Positions 1 through 8,703 of a stretch of 64,000 nt of DNA are shown one piece after another. The first letter of the stretch is position 1; every line of letters begins with the position of its first letter. The stretch lies in contig DATESN010000101.1 in assembly GCA_035270785.1 (NCBI GenBank), forward strand, positions 16,030 to 80,029, in the 5' to 3' direction. A model generated the notes under the pieces. It was not told the DNA's origin, searched no databases, and was given only the letters and a program-made list of their open reading frames with translations. The position numbers and the translations under genes are program-made. The DNA comes from DATESN01 sp035270785 (GTDB taxonomy: Bacteria; Bacillota; Clostridia; Lachnospirales; Lachnospiraceae).

Positions 1-78
1 AGCAAAAGTATCTGTTACATACGAGAAAATACATAAAAAATCTGTAAAATCCACTAAAATTGTATACATTATGTCTAT

Positions 79-723
79 TTATTCATATTGGTATTCACCC
101 ATTGTTTTTCTAATTAAATCAAATGTATAGCCTTTCCTTAATAAAAACCCGATCATTTTTTCTTTTTCCACTTTATTTGCCATATCAAAGCTATATTTTT
201 TCTTACTTAAATACTCCTGTATTTGTTTCATTTCAATATGATTTTCGTCTTCCATATTCAACGCCCCTACGAACTCGCTATGAACATCATGGTACGCATT
301 CATAATATGTTCTTTATTTACACCTTTTTTCATCAAATCTAATTCCATTCTTTTTTTACTTCTAGACTCGTAAAAAGTAGAAATATACCGTCTGCAAAAA
401 TAGGCATCATTAATATACGAATAAGATTTTACATAGTCAATTGCATTGTCAATGATCTCTTTAGAATAAAAACCACCCTTTAATTTATCTCGCAACTGTT
501 GTTCTGTATAATCCCTAGATTTTAATAAATTTATACTTCTTAATTTTGCACGTTTGGGAAGGACTTTTGTAATGATTTCATCATAATCTTCTTGTGATAA
601 CTCAAAACCTCTTTTTATATGAAATAATCGTAAATCGCCTTTGTATAATACAAAGGCGATTTCATAATCAAGGTATACTTTACATCTAGAATTCGAAATT
701 TCAACAATATCTGTTACTTCCAT
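79..723 (-). CDS. recX: Regulatory protein RecX
   Basis: The 214-residue protein matches the RecX family: three-helix repeats rich in Lys, Arg, Tyr and Glu, with the typical 'RDYTEQQLRDKL' and 'YINDAYFCRRYI' segments. RecX binds RecA filaments in the cytoplasm and limits their extension or activity. It lies about 100 bases downstream of recA in the same direction, the usual arrangement, and is probably co-transcribed with it under SOS control. The ATG at 723 is preceded by an AGAGG-type ribosome site. Identification rests on family recognition and on the recA neighbour. Confidence 0.88.
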   Translation of the reverse strand: MEVTDIVEISNSRCKVYLDYEIAFVLYKGDLRLFHIKRGFELSQEDYDEIITKVLPKRAKLRSINLLKSRDYTEQQLRDKLKGGFYSKEIIDNAIDYVKSYSYINDAYFCRRYISTFYESRSKKRMELDLMKKGVNKEHIMNAYHDVHSEFVGALNMEDENHIEMKQIQEYLSKKKYSFDMANKVEKEKMIGFLLRKGYTFDLIRKTMGEYQYE

Positions 724-824
724 CCTACTTTACCTCTTTATTAGTCTAGTTCCGTTCATTAAATATTTTTCTTGGTATCCATCATGTTATCACAACATCT
801 TTAATAACACCCTTTGTTGCTTCT

Positions 825-1928
825 TTATTTACTTGCTTCTTTACTTGCTTCTTTACTTGCTTCTTTACTTGTTTCTTTATTTGCTTCTTTATTTGCTTTT
901 TTAGCAGTACCCTTTACTGGTTCAAGTATCGCTACTGGTAGACCAAAGTGCAGTCTAACTTTCTGTTCAATTTCATCTCTTATTGTTGGGTTTTCTTTTA
1001 AATATGTTTTCGAATTTTCTCTACCTTGACCAATTTTGTTGCCTTCATAAGCATACCAAGCGCCACTTTTATTTATAATATTAACATTTGATGCCAAATC
1101 AAGAATATCTCCTTCTGTTGAAATACCCTGGCCAAACATAATATCGAATTCAGCTTCCTTAAATGGTGGTGCTATTTTATTTTTTACAACCTTGATTCGA
1201 GTCCTATTTCCAATAACCTCTCCACCTTGCTTTAACGATTCAATTCTTCTTACATCTAAACGTACTGTTGCGTAAAATTTCAACGCACGACCGCCTGTTG
1301 TCGTCTCTGGACTTCCAAACATAACTCCAACTTTTTCACGTAATTGATTAATGAAAATAACGGTGCAATTAGATTTACTAATAATTGCTGTTAATTTACG
1401 AAGTGCCTGTGACATAAGTCTTGCTTGCAAACCAATATGACTATCACCCATGTCGCCATCAATTTCGACTTTTGGTACCAACGCTGCCACAGAATCCACA
1501 ACTACAATATCAACAGCTCCTGATCGAACCATAGTCTCTGTGATTTCTAATGCTTGCTCTCCATTATCTGGTTGAGAAATATATAAATTATCGATATCCA
1601 CACCAATCTTTTTTGCATATGCTGGATCTAAAGCATGTTCCGCATCAATGAAACCAGCTATTCCGCCTCTTTTTTGGACTTCAGCTATCATATGTAAGGT
1701 AACTGTTGTCTTACCACTTGATTCGGGTCCATATATCTCCATAACCCTACCTTTTGGTATTCCACCTAGGCCCAACGCTATATCTAAGCTTAACGATCCT
1801 GATGGGACTGTTTCCACACTCATCATTGATGCTGGATCCCCTAGTTTCATGACTGATCCTTTACCAAATTGCTTTTCTATTTGCAATACTGCTGCTTCTA
1901 ACGCCTTAATTTTATCTTCTCTTTCCAT
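825..1928 (-). CDS. recA: Recombinase RecA
   Basis: RecA, 367 residues, forms filaments on single-stranded DNA for recombination and SOS induction. Walker A (GPESSGKT) is at residues 67-74, and the core is collinear with the family. I chose the ATG at 1928 because AGGAG lies 6-7 bases upstream and because the longer frame to 1979 would run through the promoter and SOS boxes. The C-terminus is odd: instead of the usual short acidic tail it ends in five K-E-A/T-S/N tetrapeptides encoded by 12-bp repeats, making a Lys/Glu-alternating tail. Followed by recX. An acyltransferase gene separates it from cinA, which is usually the direct neighbour. Confidence 0.98.
   Translation of the reverse strand: MEREDKIKALEAAVLQIEKQFGKGSVMKLGDPASMMSVETVPSGSLSLDIALGLGGIPKGRVMEIYGPESSGKTTVTLHMIAEVQKRGGIAGFIDAEHALDPAYAKKIGVDIDNLYISQPDNGEQALEITETMVRSGAVDIVVVDSVAALVPKVEIDGDMGDSHIGLQARLMSQALRKLTAIISKSNCTVIFINQLREKVGVMFGSPETTTGGRALKFYATVRLDVRRIESLKQGGEVIGNRTRIKVVKNKIAPPFKEAEFDIMFGQGISTEGDILDLASNVNIINKSGAWYAYEGNKIGQGRENSKTYLKENPTIRDEIEQKVRLHFGLPVAILEPVKGTAKKANKEANKETSKEASKEASKEASK
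828..893 (-). repeat. 12-bp tandem repeats at the 3' end of recA
   Basis: About five copies of a 12-bp unit encode K-E-A-S/N at the RecA C-terminus. The unit stays in frame inside the gene. A further copy-like stretch lies beyond the TAA stop in the +1 frame, running to a TGA at 782-784. This suggests past slippage or a small indel. Confidence 0.85.
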
Positions 1929-1944
1929 TGAAGTCTCCTTTTTT

Positions 1945-1958
1945 AGAACAAACGTTCT
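1945..1958 (-). promoter_or_regulatory. SOS (LexA) box 1 of recA
   Basis: AGAACAAACGTTCT is a perfect GAAC-N4-GTTC operator of the Gram-positive LexA type. It lies just downstream of the -10 of the recA promoter, around the expected transcription start, so bound LexA would block initiation. Confidence 0.85.
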
Positions 1959-1967
1959 CATATATCG

Positions 1968-1996
1968 ATAATAAAACATTTGTTCGACTTTGTCAA
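1968..1996 (-). promoter_or_regulatory. Sigma-A promoter of recA
   Basis: On the minus strand TTGACA (1991-1996) and TATTAT (1968-1973) are 17 bases apart, a near-consensus vegetative promoter. The expected start point is about 30 bases upstream of the RecA ATG. SOS box 2 fills the spacer and box 1 sits just downstream. Confidence 0.85.
1973..1986 (-). promoter_or_regulatory. SOS (LexA) box 2 of recA
   Basis: Minus-strand CGAACAAATGTTTT matches CGAAC-N4-GTTCG except for one base in the right half (GTTT). It occupies the spacer between the -35 and -10. Its centre is 28 bp from box 1. Confidence 0.65.
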
Positions 1997-2183
1997 TATT
2001 AATTAGCTACTTTGTATTTTTTTCGTACTAACAATATATTACCAATATGATTGTCCCATAAATAACCCTCAATCTTATCACTCCTAACTTTTTTTTTATT
2101 ATCTAATGATTGATTGGAAATAGGAGCGATACGCCCTAGAATTTTAAGATTTCCAAAGATATGATAGATATTTTTATCCTATC

Positions 2184-2253
2184 ATGAAAAAATACCATAA
2201 GCAATCAATTATTTAAAATTTATAGTTTGAAAGTTGCATACGGTATTTTTCAT
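2184..2253 (-). terminator. Hairpin terminator after the acyltransferase gene
   Basis: Imperfect 20-base arms (2184-2204 and 2234-2253) pair around a roughly 29-base loop. On the minus strand the 3' arm ends in a T6 run. It lies just past the acyltransferase stop and upstream of the recA promoter. The rest of 1929-2278 holds the recA promoter, the SOS boxes and a 13-bp repeat; I see no gene there. Confidence 0.5.
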
Positions 2254-2256
2254 TAT

Positions 2257-2308
2257 TTGTATTGATCACTTGTATTGATCACTTGTATTGATCATTTGTA
2301 TTGATTGC
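2257..2308 (-). repeat. 13-bp tandem repeats across the acyltransferase stop codon
   Basis: Nearly four copies of a 13-bp unit (TTGTATTGATCAC on the plus strand; copies start at 2257, 2270, 2283 and, partial, 2296). Because 13 is not a multiple of 3, each copy is read in a different frame. A change in copy number would alter the last residues and stop position of the acyltransferase. Confidence 0.9.
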
Positions 2309-3352
2309 TTTCCTTTTTTTCTTTCCCAGCAAAAAGTAAAACCAATGATTAAACATATAGATAATAACAAGTTCCATTAAAATAATAGCTACTGCAATTC
2401 CTAAATAAAAAAAATACATTTTTGCTCTAGTTATATATTGGTTCACCCATAACGACGCTCTAATAGCTATGATTAACACTTGTGCATCAAGATGCGTTCC
2501 CATAATGATCAATGAATTAACGCCAAAATAAGTTAGGACTACAGAATGCTTTATATTCTTGCAAAGGAAAATAACTCCCATAGATCCCAAACATGCACAT
2601 AAAAAATAGATTGCCTTATGATTAAATGCCATAAAATGCATGTCTACTCTTCCATTCCATAAACTAATAACTACAGTAGCAATTAAAAATAAAATTCCTA
2701 AAAGAAACTCTGATAAACTTCCTTTTTCTCGTTCCTTAATAATAAATTTAATGTAATATCCAAAGGTTAAAAAGAGACAGCCTATTGCCGTTCGAAATAT
2801 TGTTGTTAGAAAATAACCAAACAGTAACATTCCATCATTTTGATGGATTGGAAAATGTCTATCAAAAACTTGTTTCATAATGATGGCTATTACTCCAAGC
2901 ACCAGAAAAACTCCAATAGTTACTTCATGGGAGCTTTTTTTTCTGACAAATAAAAATAGGACTTCTCCAAAAAATAGGGCTGGAAGAAACCATAAAACAG
3001 AGATTCCATATAAACTCACAAATTCAATAAAAGCCATCTTAATAAAATTAAAGTCAATTACTTGAGGGTGTTTCCACAAGTACCAAAAATCCACTAACAT
3101 ATAAATAACACTAAATGTAATATAGGGAATCATAATCCCTTTCCATTTTCGTTTTATTATCGTTGCAAAGGATTTTTCTTCTTCCTTAATTTGCATTAAT
3201 AACATTCCTGAAATAATGAAAAATAAGGGCATATGAAAAGATGAAATAATGGTTAATAATTGATCATTGCAATAAGTGGAATGACCAAGGACAACTAAAA
3301 TGATGCCAACTCCCTTTGCCATATCTAAGTAATGTAAGCGCCTGTTTTCCAT
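2279..3352 (-). CDS. Acyltransferase family 3 membrane protein
   Basis: The 357-residue polytopic membrane protein shows the acyltransferase-3 pattern: an N-terminal 'LDMAKGVGIILVVLGH' helix with the conserved His, then 'FHMPLFFIISG', and about ten hydrophobic segments. Family members move acyl, often acetyl, groups onto cell-surface sugars or glycolipids. The substrate here cannot be told. It is inserted between cinA and recA, which are usually adjacent, so it is probably a lineage-specific addition. The C-terminus is basic and is encoded by a 13-bp tandem repeat. A hairpin terminator follows. Confidence 0.85.
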   Translation of the reverse strand: MENRRLHYLDMAKGVGIILVVLGHSTYCNDQLLTIISSFHMPLFFIISGMLLMQIKEEEKSFATIIKRKWKGIMIPYITFSVIYMLVDFWYLWKHPQVIDFNFIKMAFIEFVSLYGISVLWFLPALFFGEVLFLFVRKKSSHEVTIGVFLVLGVIAIIMKQVFDRHFPIHQNDGMLLFGYFLTTIFRTAIGCLFLTFGYYIKFIIKEREKGSLSEFLLGILFLIATVVISLWNGRVDMHFMAFNHKAIYFLCACLGSMGVIFLCKNIKHSVVLTYFGVNSLIIMGTHLDAQVLIIAIRASLWVNQYITRAKMYFFYLGIAVAIILMELVIIYMFNHWFYFLLGKKKRKAINTNDQYK

Positions 3353-3402
3353 CTCTCTCCTTATCCCTATGTAGTAACTAGATAAAACTCCATGGTTTGG
3401 TT

Positions 3403-4671
3403 TTATTTACCTTCATCTGTTTCCTTTTCTTTCACATATTCTAAAATGCATTTTCGTAAAAGGGTGCATGCATAAGAAACGGATGCTTCACGAATCTTAC
3501 TACGATTTCCATTAAATTGAAACTTTTCAACCGTTAGCCTTCCGCATACACTACAGCCTATGTAAACAAGTCCTACCGGTTTTTCTATTGTGCCACCATC
3601 CGGTCCTGCAATACCTGTAATGGATATTGTAACGTCTGATTTGGTGGCGCAAGCAGCTCCTTTTGCCATCTCCTTAGCAACTTGTTCACTAACAGCACCA
3701 TGATGATTTAACGTTCTCTTGTTGACACCTACATTTTTGCGTTTCGATTTGTTAGAATAGGTAATAAAACCTGATTTAAATACTTTTGAAATTCCTGCAA
3801 CATTGATTAATCTGGCCGCTAACAGTCCGCCAGAACAAGATTCTACGGTGGAAATAGTGAGATCATTTTCGATTAATAAATCGATAATACATTTTTCTAA
3901 TGTTATCTTTTCCTCGGTGGTATAGATATTTTCCCCAAAACGACTTCTTAATTCTTTCACAACAGGTTTCAATAAATCTTTCGCTCTTTCTTTATTACTA
4001 GCATTTGCTGTAATACGAAGATGAACTTCACCTGTTTTTGCATATGGCGCAATCGTTGGATTCGATTGCGCTTCTATTAAATCATCTATCATCGTTTCTA
4101 CTTTGCTTTCACTAACACCACAAATTTTAACTGTTTTTGAATATATCGTTCCTGGATTAACTTGATTAAGATAAGGATATATATCCTTTTCAAACATAGG
4201 AATCAATTCATTTGGAGGACCTGGAAGCAAAATAATAATTTTACCATCTTCCTCCATAATCAATCCAGGTGCGGTACCATTCTTGTTATCAATAACAATA
4301 GCCCCTTCTGGTATCAACGCCTGTTTCCAATTATTTTCGGTAGGATTTATCCCCCTTTTTTCAAAAATAGAACGAATGGATTCTTTACTTCTCTCATCCA
4401 TATAAAGAGTTTTTCCCATAACCTTAGCGACAGTTTCTTTTGTCAGATCATCCTGCGTTGGTCCAAGTCCACCTGATAAAATAACAATATCAGAGCGTTC
4501 CTTTGCTACTAAAATAGCCTCCATGAGACGCTTCTCATTATCTCCAACAACACATTGGTAGAAGCAGGAAAGACCAAGAGAAGCGCATTGTTCTGATAGA
4601 TATGCTGCATTTGTATTTACAATATTTCCAAGTAATATTTCCGTTCCAACGCATATTAATTCCACAACCAT
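3403..4671 (-). CDS. cinA: CinA family protein (nicotinamide-nucleotide amidase)
   Basis: At 422 residues this has the two CinA domains: an N-terminal MoaB/MogA-like domain ('VGTEILLGNIVNTNAAYLSE', 'LSGGLGPTQDD', 'LPGPPNE') and a C-terminal PncC-like NMN amidohydrolase domain ('ESCSGGLLAARL', 'GIAGPDGGT'). It acts in pyridine nucleotide recycling and is classically competence- or damage-linked. The ATG at 4671 directly abuts the pgsA stop at 4672, implying translational coupling in a rimO-pgsA-cinA unit. Confidence 0.95.
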   Translation of the reverse strand: MVVELICVGTEILLGNIVNTNAAYLSEQCASLGLSCFYQCVVGDNEKRLMEAILVAKERSDIVILSGGLGPTQDDLTKETVAKVMGKTLYMDERSKESIRSIFEKRGINPTENNWKQALIPEGAIVIDNKNGTAPGLIMEEDGKIIILLPGPPNELIPMFEKDIYPYLNQVNPGTIYSKTVKICGVSESKVETMIDDLIEAQSNPTIAPYAKTGEVHLRITANASNKERAKDLLKPVVKELRSRFGENIYTTEEKITLEKCIIDLLIENDLTISTVESCSGGLLAARLINVAGISKVFKSGFITYSNKSKRKNVGVNKRTLNHHGAVSEQVAKEMAKGAACATKSDVTISITGIAGPDGGTIEKPVGLVYIGCSVCGRLTVEKFQFNGNRSKIREASVSYACTLLRKCILEYVKEKETDEGK

Positions 4672-5208
4672 TTATTTATCCTCTTTCATAATATCTTTGT
4701 TTTTAAATAAATAATCTAACAAAGACCAAATGGTTAAAATAACTGCAATCCACATTACTACTTGAGTAATAACCATAAACATTTTGATATCTGCAATCAT
4801 TAGACATACCATAATCATTTGAAAAGTTGTCTTGAACTTTCCGATATTACTTGCTGCAAGAACACGTCCATTGTCGGAAGCAATTAAGCGAAAACCACTT
4901 ATTATAAATTCTCTACTAATTATAACAATTACAATCCAAGCAGGAATTTTACTTAGTTCAACCAAGCCTATCAAAGCTGCACTAACCAGCAGTTTATCTG
5001 CCAAAGGATCCATAAATTTTCCAAAGTTTGTAACCAGATTATATTTTCTAGCTATTTTTCCATCCAATAAATCTGTTAAACTCGCGATTATAAAAATTCC
5101 TAGTGCAATCCATTTACTTGCCAATCCTGCGTAATCAGTGAAAAGAAAAAAACAAAATGGTAAAATCATAATAACTCGTAAAATAGTAAGCTTATTTGGT
5201 AAATTCAT
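4672..5208 (-). CDS. pgsA: CDP-diacylglycerol-glycerol-3-phosphate 3-phosphatidyltransferase
   Basis: A 178-residue integral membrane enzyme of the CDP-alcohol phosphatidyltransferase family. The signature D-x2-DG-x2-AR-x8-G-x3-D-x3-D is visible as 'DLLDGKIAR' and 'GKFMDPLADK'. It makes phosphatidylglycerol phosphate from CDP-diacylglycerol, the step after CdsA (55006-55827). It overlaps the rimO 3' end by 17 bases and abuts cinA. Length and helix count are normal. Confidence 0.95.
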   Translation of the reverse strand: MNLPNKLTILRVIMILPFCFFLFTDYAGLASKWIALGIFIIASLTDLLDGKIARKYNLVTNFGKFMDPLADKLLVSAALIGLVELSKIPAWIVIVIISREFIISGFRLIASDNGRVLAASNIGKFKTTFQMIMVCLMIADIKMFMVITQVVMWIAVILTIWSLLDYLFKNKDIMKEDK

Positions 5209-6532
5209 CTTCCAATTCTCCTATCAAATCATATTCATTAGAACCTGTAATGATAACTTTTACAAAATCACCACTCATTAGTTCCTTCCTCGTGTTAATA
5301 AATAAATACCCGTCTACGTTTGGTGCATCTTTATAGGTTCTTGCAATATATGCATTTTCATCTACGACTTTTCCTTCAATCATAGCTAGCACTTTTTTAC
5401 CAACCATTGCTTCCGCCTTTTCAAAGGCAATCTCTTGTTGTAATTCCATCACCTCATTACGTCTATCTGATTTAACTTGTTCTTCAATTTGATTAGGCAT
5501 GATTGCCGCTGGTGTATCTTCTTCTGGTGAATAGGTAAATACTCCAAGGCGATCAAATTCCATTTCATTAACAAATTGCATCAAATCTTCGTGATCTTCT
5601 ATTGTTTCTCCTGGAAAACCTGTTATTAAGGTTGTTCTTATACAGATATCTGGAATCTCTGCCCTTACTTTACCAACGATATCACGTATTTCTTGCTGAT
5701 TTGTTCTTCTACCCATACGTTTTAGAATATGATCCGATGCATGTTGAATTGGCATATCTACATAATGACATACCTTTTCTTCTTCCTTAATGACTTGAAT
5801 TAATTCATCCGTAACTTCTTCTGGATAACAATATAAAATACGAATCCAATATAGACCATCAATTTCACATAATTTATGGATTAATTCTGGCAAACTTTTT
5901 TTCCCATATAAATCTTTTCCATACAGGGTCGTTTCTTGTGCTACTAAAATTAATTCTTTTACTCCCTGGTCTACAAGTGCCCTTGCTTCTTCTATAAGAC
6001 TATCCATTGGAATGGATCGGAAATTACCTCTTACTTTTGGAATAATACAATAGGAACAATGCTTGTCACAGCCTTCTGCAATTTTCAAATAGGCGTAATA
6101 TCCGCCTGTTGTTACAACTCGTTTTTTCCCATGGACCGGCGTTCTGTTAATATCCTCCATATGGTTTTCTTTCGTTCCTGCTAGTGTTGCTTCCACTGTT
6201 TCAACTATTTTATCAATGGCAAGTGTACCTATAATAGCGTCCACCTCTGGAATTTCTTTTTGAATTTCTTCTTTGTATCGTTGAGCCAGGCACCCCGTTA
6301 CAATCAATGCTTTGATTGCACCTGTTTTACGTAATTCGCCCATTTCCAATATGGTATTAATACTTTCCTCTTTTGCATCATTAATAAAGCAGCAAGTATT
6401 TATTACTATAATATCAGCTTCCTTTTCATCATCTGTAAAGGAATATCCTTTTTCATCAAGCATCCCAAGCATCACTTCGGAGTCTACTAAATTCTTATCA
6501 CATCCAAGTGAAATTAATAATATCTTCATCAT
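5192..6532 (-). CDS. rimO: Ribosomal protein S12 methylthiotransferase RimO
   Basis: A radical-SAM methylthiotransferase of 446 residues from the chosen start. The N-terminal MiaB-like domain has three cluster cysteines (in 'SLGCDKN', 'NTCCF' and 'GCLAQR'). The radical SAM C-x3-C-x2-C is 'CDKHCSYC', and a TRAM domain ends the protein. RimO modifies the conserved Asp of S12. The frame is open to 6595, but that part overlaps the rpoZ terminator, so I prefer the ATG at 6532 (or 6529), with GGAAGG about 10 bases upstream. First gene of the rimO-pgsA-cinA unit. Confidence 0.93.
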   Translation of the reverse strand: MMKILLISLGCDKNLVDSEVMLGMLDEKGYSFTDDEKEADIIVINTCCFINDAKEESINTILEMGELRKTGAIKALIVTGCLAQRYKEEIQKEIPEVDAIIGTLAIDKIVETVEATLAGTKENHMEDINRTPVHGKKRVVTTGGYYAYLKIAEGCDKHCSYCIIPKVRGNFRSIPMDSLIEEARALVDQGVKELILVAQETTLYGKDLYGKKSLPELIHKLCEIDGLYWIRILYCYPEEVTDELIQVIKEEEKVCHYVDMPIQHASDHILKRMGRRTNQQEIRDIVGKVRAEIPDICIRTTLITGFPGETIEDHEDLMQFVNEMEFDRLGVFTYSPEEDTPAAIMPNQIEEQVKSDRRNEVMELQQEIAFEKAEAMVGKKVLAMIEGKVVDENAYIARTYKDAPNVDGYLFINTRKELMSGDFVKVIITGSNEYDLIGELEDEFTK

Positions 6533-6593
6533 TTTGTTCCAACCTTCCAAACTTCTTACATAGACATATTTAAGCATGCCCTTACTATTTTTC

Positions 6594-6631
6594 ATAAAAA
6601 AAGGGAAAGTACCTTGCGGTATTTCCCTTTT
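6594..6631 (-). terminator. Intrinsic terminator after rpoZ
   Basis: A 14-bp stem with one bulged base (arms 6599-6613 and 6618-6631, loop TTGC) is followed on the minus strand by a run of seven T. It closes the yicC-remA-gmk-rpoZ unit and isolates rimO. Confidence 0.9.
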
Positions 6632-6670
6632 AGAGAACTGTAGGATTTTACAATTCCTATTACCATACTA

Positions 6671-6910
6671 TTATGCTTCTTCCTCATCGCCTAAAATCTT
6701 TATTTTAGATTGATTCAGTTCTTCAACAGCGATTGATAAGGGTTTTTTACCTTTTCCATCAATTAATGGCTCTGCTCCGCAAATAATCTGTCTCGCTCTT
6801 TTTGAAGTTGCCAAAACGATGGAGTATCGACTATTGACTACTGGTTGTTCCCCGGGTTCAACTTCACTATTTACTACCTTCATTAAGTCTGTGTAAGATG
6901 GATGTATCAT
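6671..6910 (-). CDS. rpoZ: RNA polymerase omega subunit
   Basis: The 79-residue omega subunit promotes assembly of RNA polymerase. It contains the family core 'SRYSIVLATSKRARQI' and 'KPLSIAVEEL'. It follows gmk with a TAATG overlap, the usual order in Firmicutes. A strong terminator follows it. Confidence 0.95.
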   Translation of the reverse strand: MIHPSYTDLMKVVNSEVEPGEQPVVNSRYSIVLATSKRARQIICGAEPLIDGKGKKPLSIAVEELNQSKIKILGDEEEA

Positions 6911-7548
6911 TATTTTTCTCCTTTTGAAAAACCTTTCAGTTCTTCTCTGATTTTTTCTATAAACTCCTCATTCCTGAATGGAGTGTTATGAGCTGCTAAA
7001 ACTATCTTTTGTAAGTCTTGAATACACTGATCTAAGTTATCATTTATAACAATATAATCATAATCTTCAATTCCTTTTGATTCTTCATATGCAATACTTA
7101 GTCGATTATTAATTACATCTTCTGTCTCTGTTCCCCTGATCGTTAATCTTTTCTTTAATTCATCAGCACTTGGTGGCATTACAAATAATAATAATGCAGA
7201 TGGAATAATCTCTTTAATTTTCCTTGCACCTTGAATCTCAATTTCTAGTATGACATCTTTTCCCTGTTCAAGTTGTTGTTCCACATAATCCTTGGGTGTT
7301 CCATAATAGTTATCACAGTAGCTTGCATATTCAATAAAACCATCTTCTAAAATCTTTTTCTGGAATTCTTCTTTTGTTACAAAGAAATACTCTTTTCCAT
7401 TTACCTCACCTATTCGTGGGTTCCTTGTTGTCATGGATGTGGATAATGAATACTGATCAAACTCTTGCAGCAGCCTTTTCATAAGGGTACCTTTTCCAGC
7501 TCCAGAAAATCCTGAGATAACTAATAAAATACCTTTATGCTTCATCAT
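6910..7548 (-). CDS. gmk: Guanylate kinase
   Basis: Guanylate kinase phosphorylates GMP to GDP. The P-loop is 'GFSGAGKGT' near the N-terminus, and the GMP-binding 'SMTTRNPR', 'EYFFV' and 'EIEIQGARKI' elements are present. The frame is open to 7581, but the family starts just before the P-loop strand, so I chose the tandem ATGs at 7548/7545. These overlap the remA 3' end by 14 bases, indicating coupling. It shares a single-base overlap with rpoZ. Confidence 0.95.
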   Translation of the reverse strand: MMKHKGILLVISGFSGAGKGTLMKRLLQEFDQYSLSTSMTTRNPRIGEVNGKEYFFVTKEEFQKKILEDGFIEYASYCDNYYGTPKDYVEQQLEQGKDVILEIEIQGARKIKEIIPSALLLFVMPPSADELKKRLTIRGTETEDVINNRLSIAYEESKGIEDYDYIVINDNLDQCIQDLQKIVLAAHNTPFRNEEFIEKIREELKGFSKGEK

Positions 7549-7795
7549 TATCACCACTTTCAACCTGGGCTCTGTTGGCAATGGTTTCAGGTAAAAGAGC
7601 TGATAAAACTATTTGGTTGTTTTCCATAACAACAACTGCCTTCGTTTTTCTACCTTGGGTTGCATCAATTGCCATCCCCGTTTCCTTGGAAATTTGTATC
7701 ATACGTTTGATGGGTGCTGAATCGGGACTTACGATTGCTATAATTTTAGACGTATTAACAATATTACCAAAGCCAATGTGAATTAATTTATTCAT
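7535..7795 (-). CDS. remA: RemA family DNA-binding regulator (DUF370)
   Basis: This 86-residue protein is a full-length RemA/YlzA homolog ('LIHIGFGNIVNTSKIIAIV', 'DATQGRKTKAVV'). In Bacillus RemA is a ring-forming DNA-binding activator of biofilm matrix and osmoprotection genes; in clostridia the targets are mostly unknown. Its place between yicC and gmk is conserved in Firmicutes. The acidic C-terminal tail overlaps the gmk start. Confidence 0.92.
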   Translation of the reverse strand: MNKLIHIGFGNIVNTSKIIAIVSPDSAPIKRMIQISKETGMAIDATQGRKTKAVVVMENNQIVLSALLPETIANRAQVESGDNDEA

Positions 7796-7807
7796 AATAA
7801 CCTCTAA

Positions 7808-8686
7808 TTATTCTATATTTTGTATCTGTTCCCTGACTTTTTCTATTTCTGTTTTTAGCTCTATTGCACGATTTGAAATATCTATATTATTAGCTTTCGA
7901 AAGAATCGTATTTGCTTCACGATTCATTTCCTGTGCAATGAAGTCTAATTTTCTACCAATACTTCCACCTTCCAATAAGGTGTTTTTCGTTGTTTCGATA
8001 TGACTTTTCAATCGAACAATTTCTTCATCTACACAAATTTTGTCTGCAAAAATAGTAATTTCCGTTAAAATACGATTTTCATCAATGGAATTATTTCCAA
8101 TTAACTCTTGCACCTTTTCCTCAAGCTTTTGCCTATATTCTTTCACTATTTCAGGAGAACGTGCCGCAATATAATCAACATAAACTAACATTCCCTCTAA
8201 TTTATGAATCAAATCAGCCAAAAGGTTTTCGCCTTCCTTAATACGTGTATCAACTAAGCCCTTTGCTGCGCCTTTCACTGCTGCTTCTAATAACTTCCAT
8301 AATTCCTCTTCATCCATTGTTTGTTCTTCCATAGAAAATACTTCTGGATATCTAGAAAGACTGGAAACCCTTATATCATTATCCAATGAAAAATCGGATG
8401 CCATTTGTTGCAAAAAGTGGTAATACTCCCCTGCAATTTCTTTATTATATTTAATACTGACATTATTTTCAGACAAATCTTCATAGGTAATAAAAATATC
8501 AATCTTACCCCTTTGAACATATCCTTTTAATGATCCACGGATTGCGGATTCAAAAAAAATCAGCTTTTTGGGCATTTTGATATTAACATCTAAATACCTG
8601 TGATTTACCGTTTTCATTTCTACTGTAAACTTACGATCCCCATCTGCAATTTCACAGCGGCCGAAGCCTGTCATGCTTTTAATCAT
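7808..8686 (-). CDS. YicC/YloC family endoribonuclease
   Basis: The 292-residue protein starts with the family hallmark 'MIKSMTGFGR' and contains 'VEMKTVNHRYLDVNIKMP' and the C-terminal 'GRKLDFIAQEMNREANTI' block (DUF1732). YicC-type proteins are endoribonucleases implicated in small-RNA and mRNA decay. It is the first gene of the yicC-remA-gmk-rpoZ unit, 12 bases from remA. Confidence 0.93.
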   Translation of the reverse strand: MIKSMTGFGRCEIADGDRKFTVEMKTVNHRYLDVNIKMPKKLIFFESAIRGSLKGYVQRGKIDIFITYEDLSENNVSIKYNKEIAGEYYHFLQQMASDFSLDNDIRVSSLSRYPEVFSMEEQTMDEEELWKLLEAAVKGAAKGLVDTRIKEGENLLADLIHKLEGMLVYVDYIAARSPEIVKEYRQKLEEKVQELIGNNSIDENRILTEITIFADKICVDEEIVRLKSHIETTKNTLLEGGSIGRKLDFIAQEMNREANTILSKANNIDISNRAIELKTEIEKVREQIQNIE

Positions 8687-8703
8687 ACCTTCTCCTATAA
8701 CAC

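Noticed and set aside
814..1029. Plus-strand frame over the recA 3' end
   Set aside because: It is the antisense of the 12-bp repeats and shows only a Leu/Ala/Ser repeat. No ribosome site supports it.
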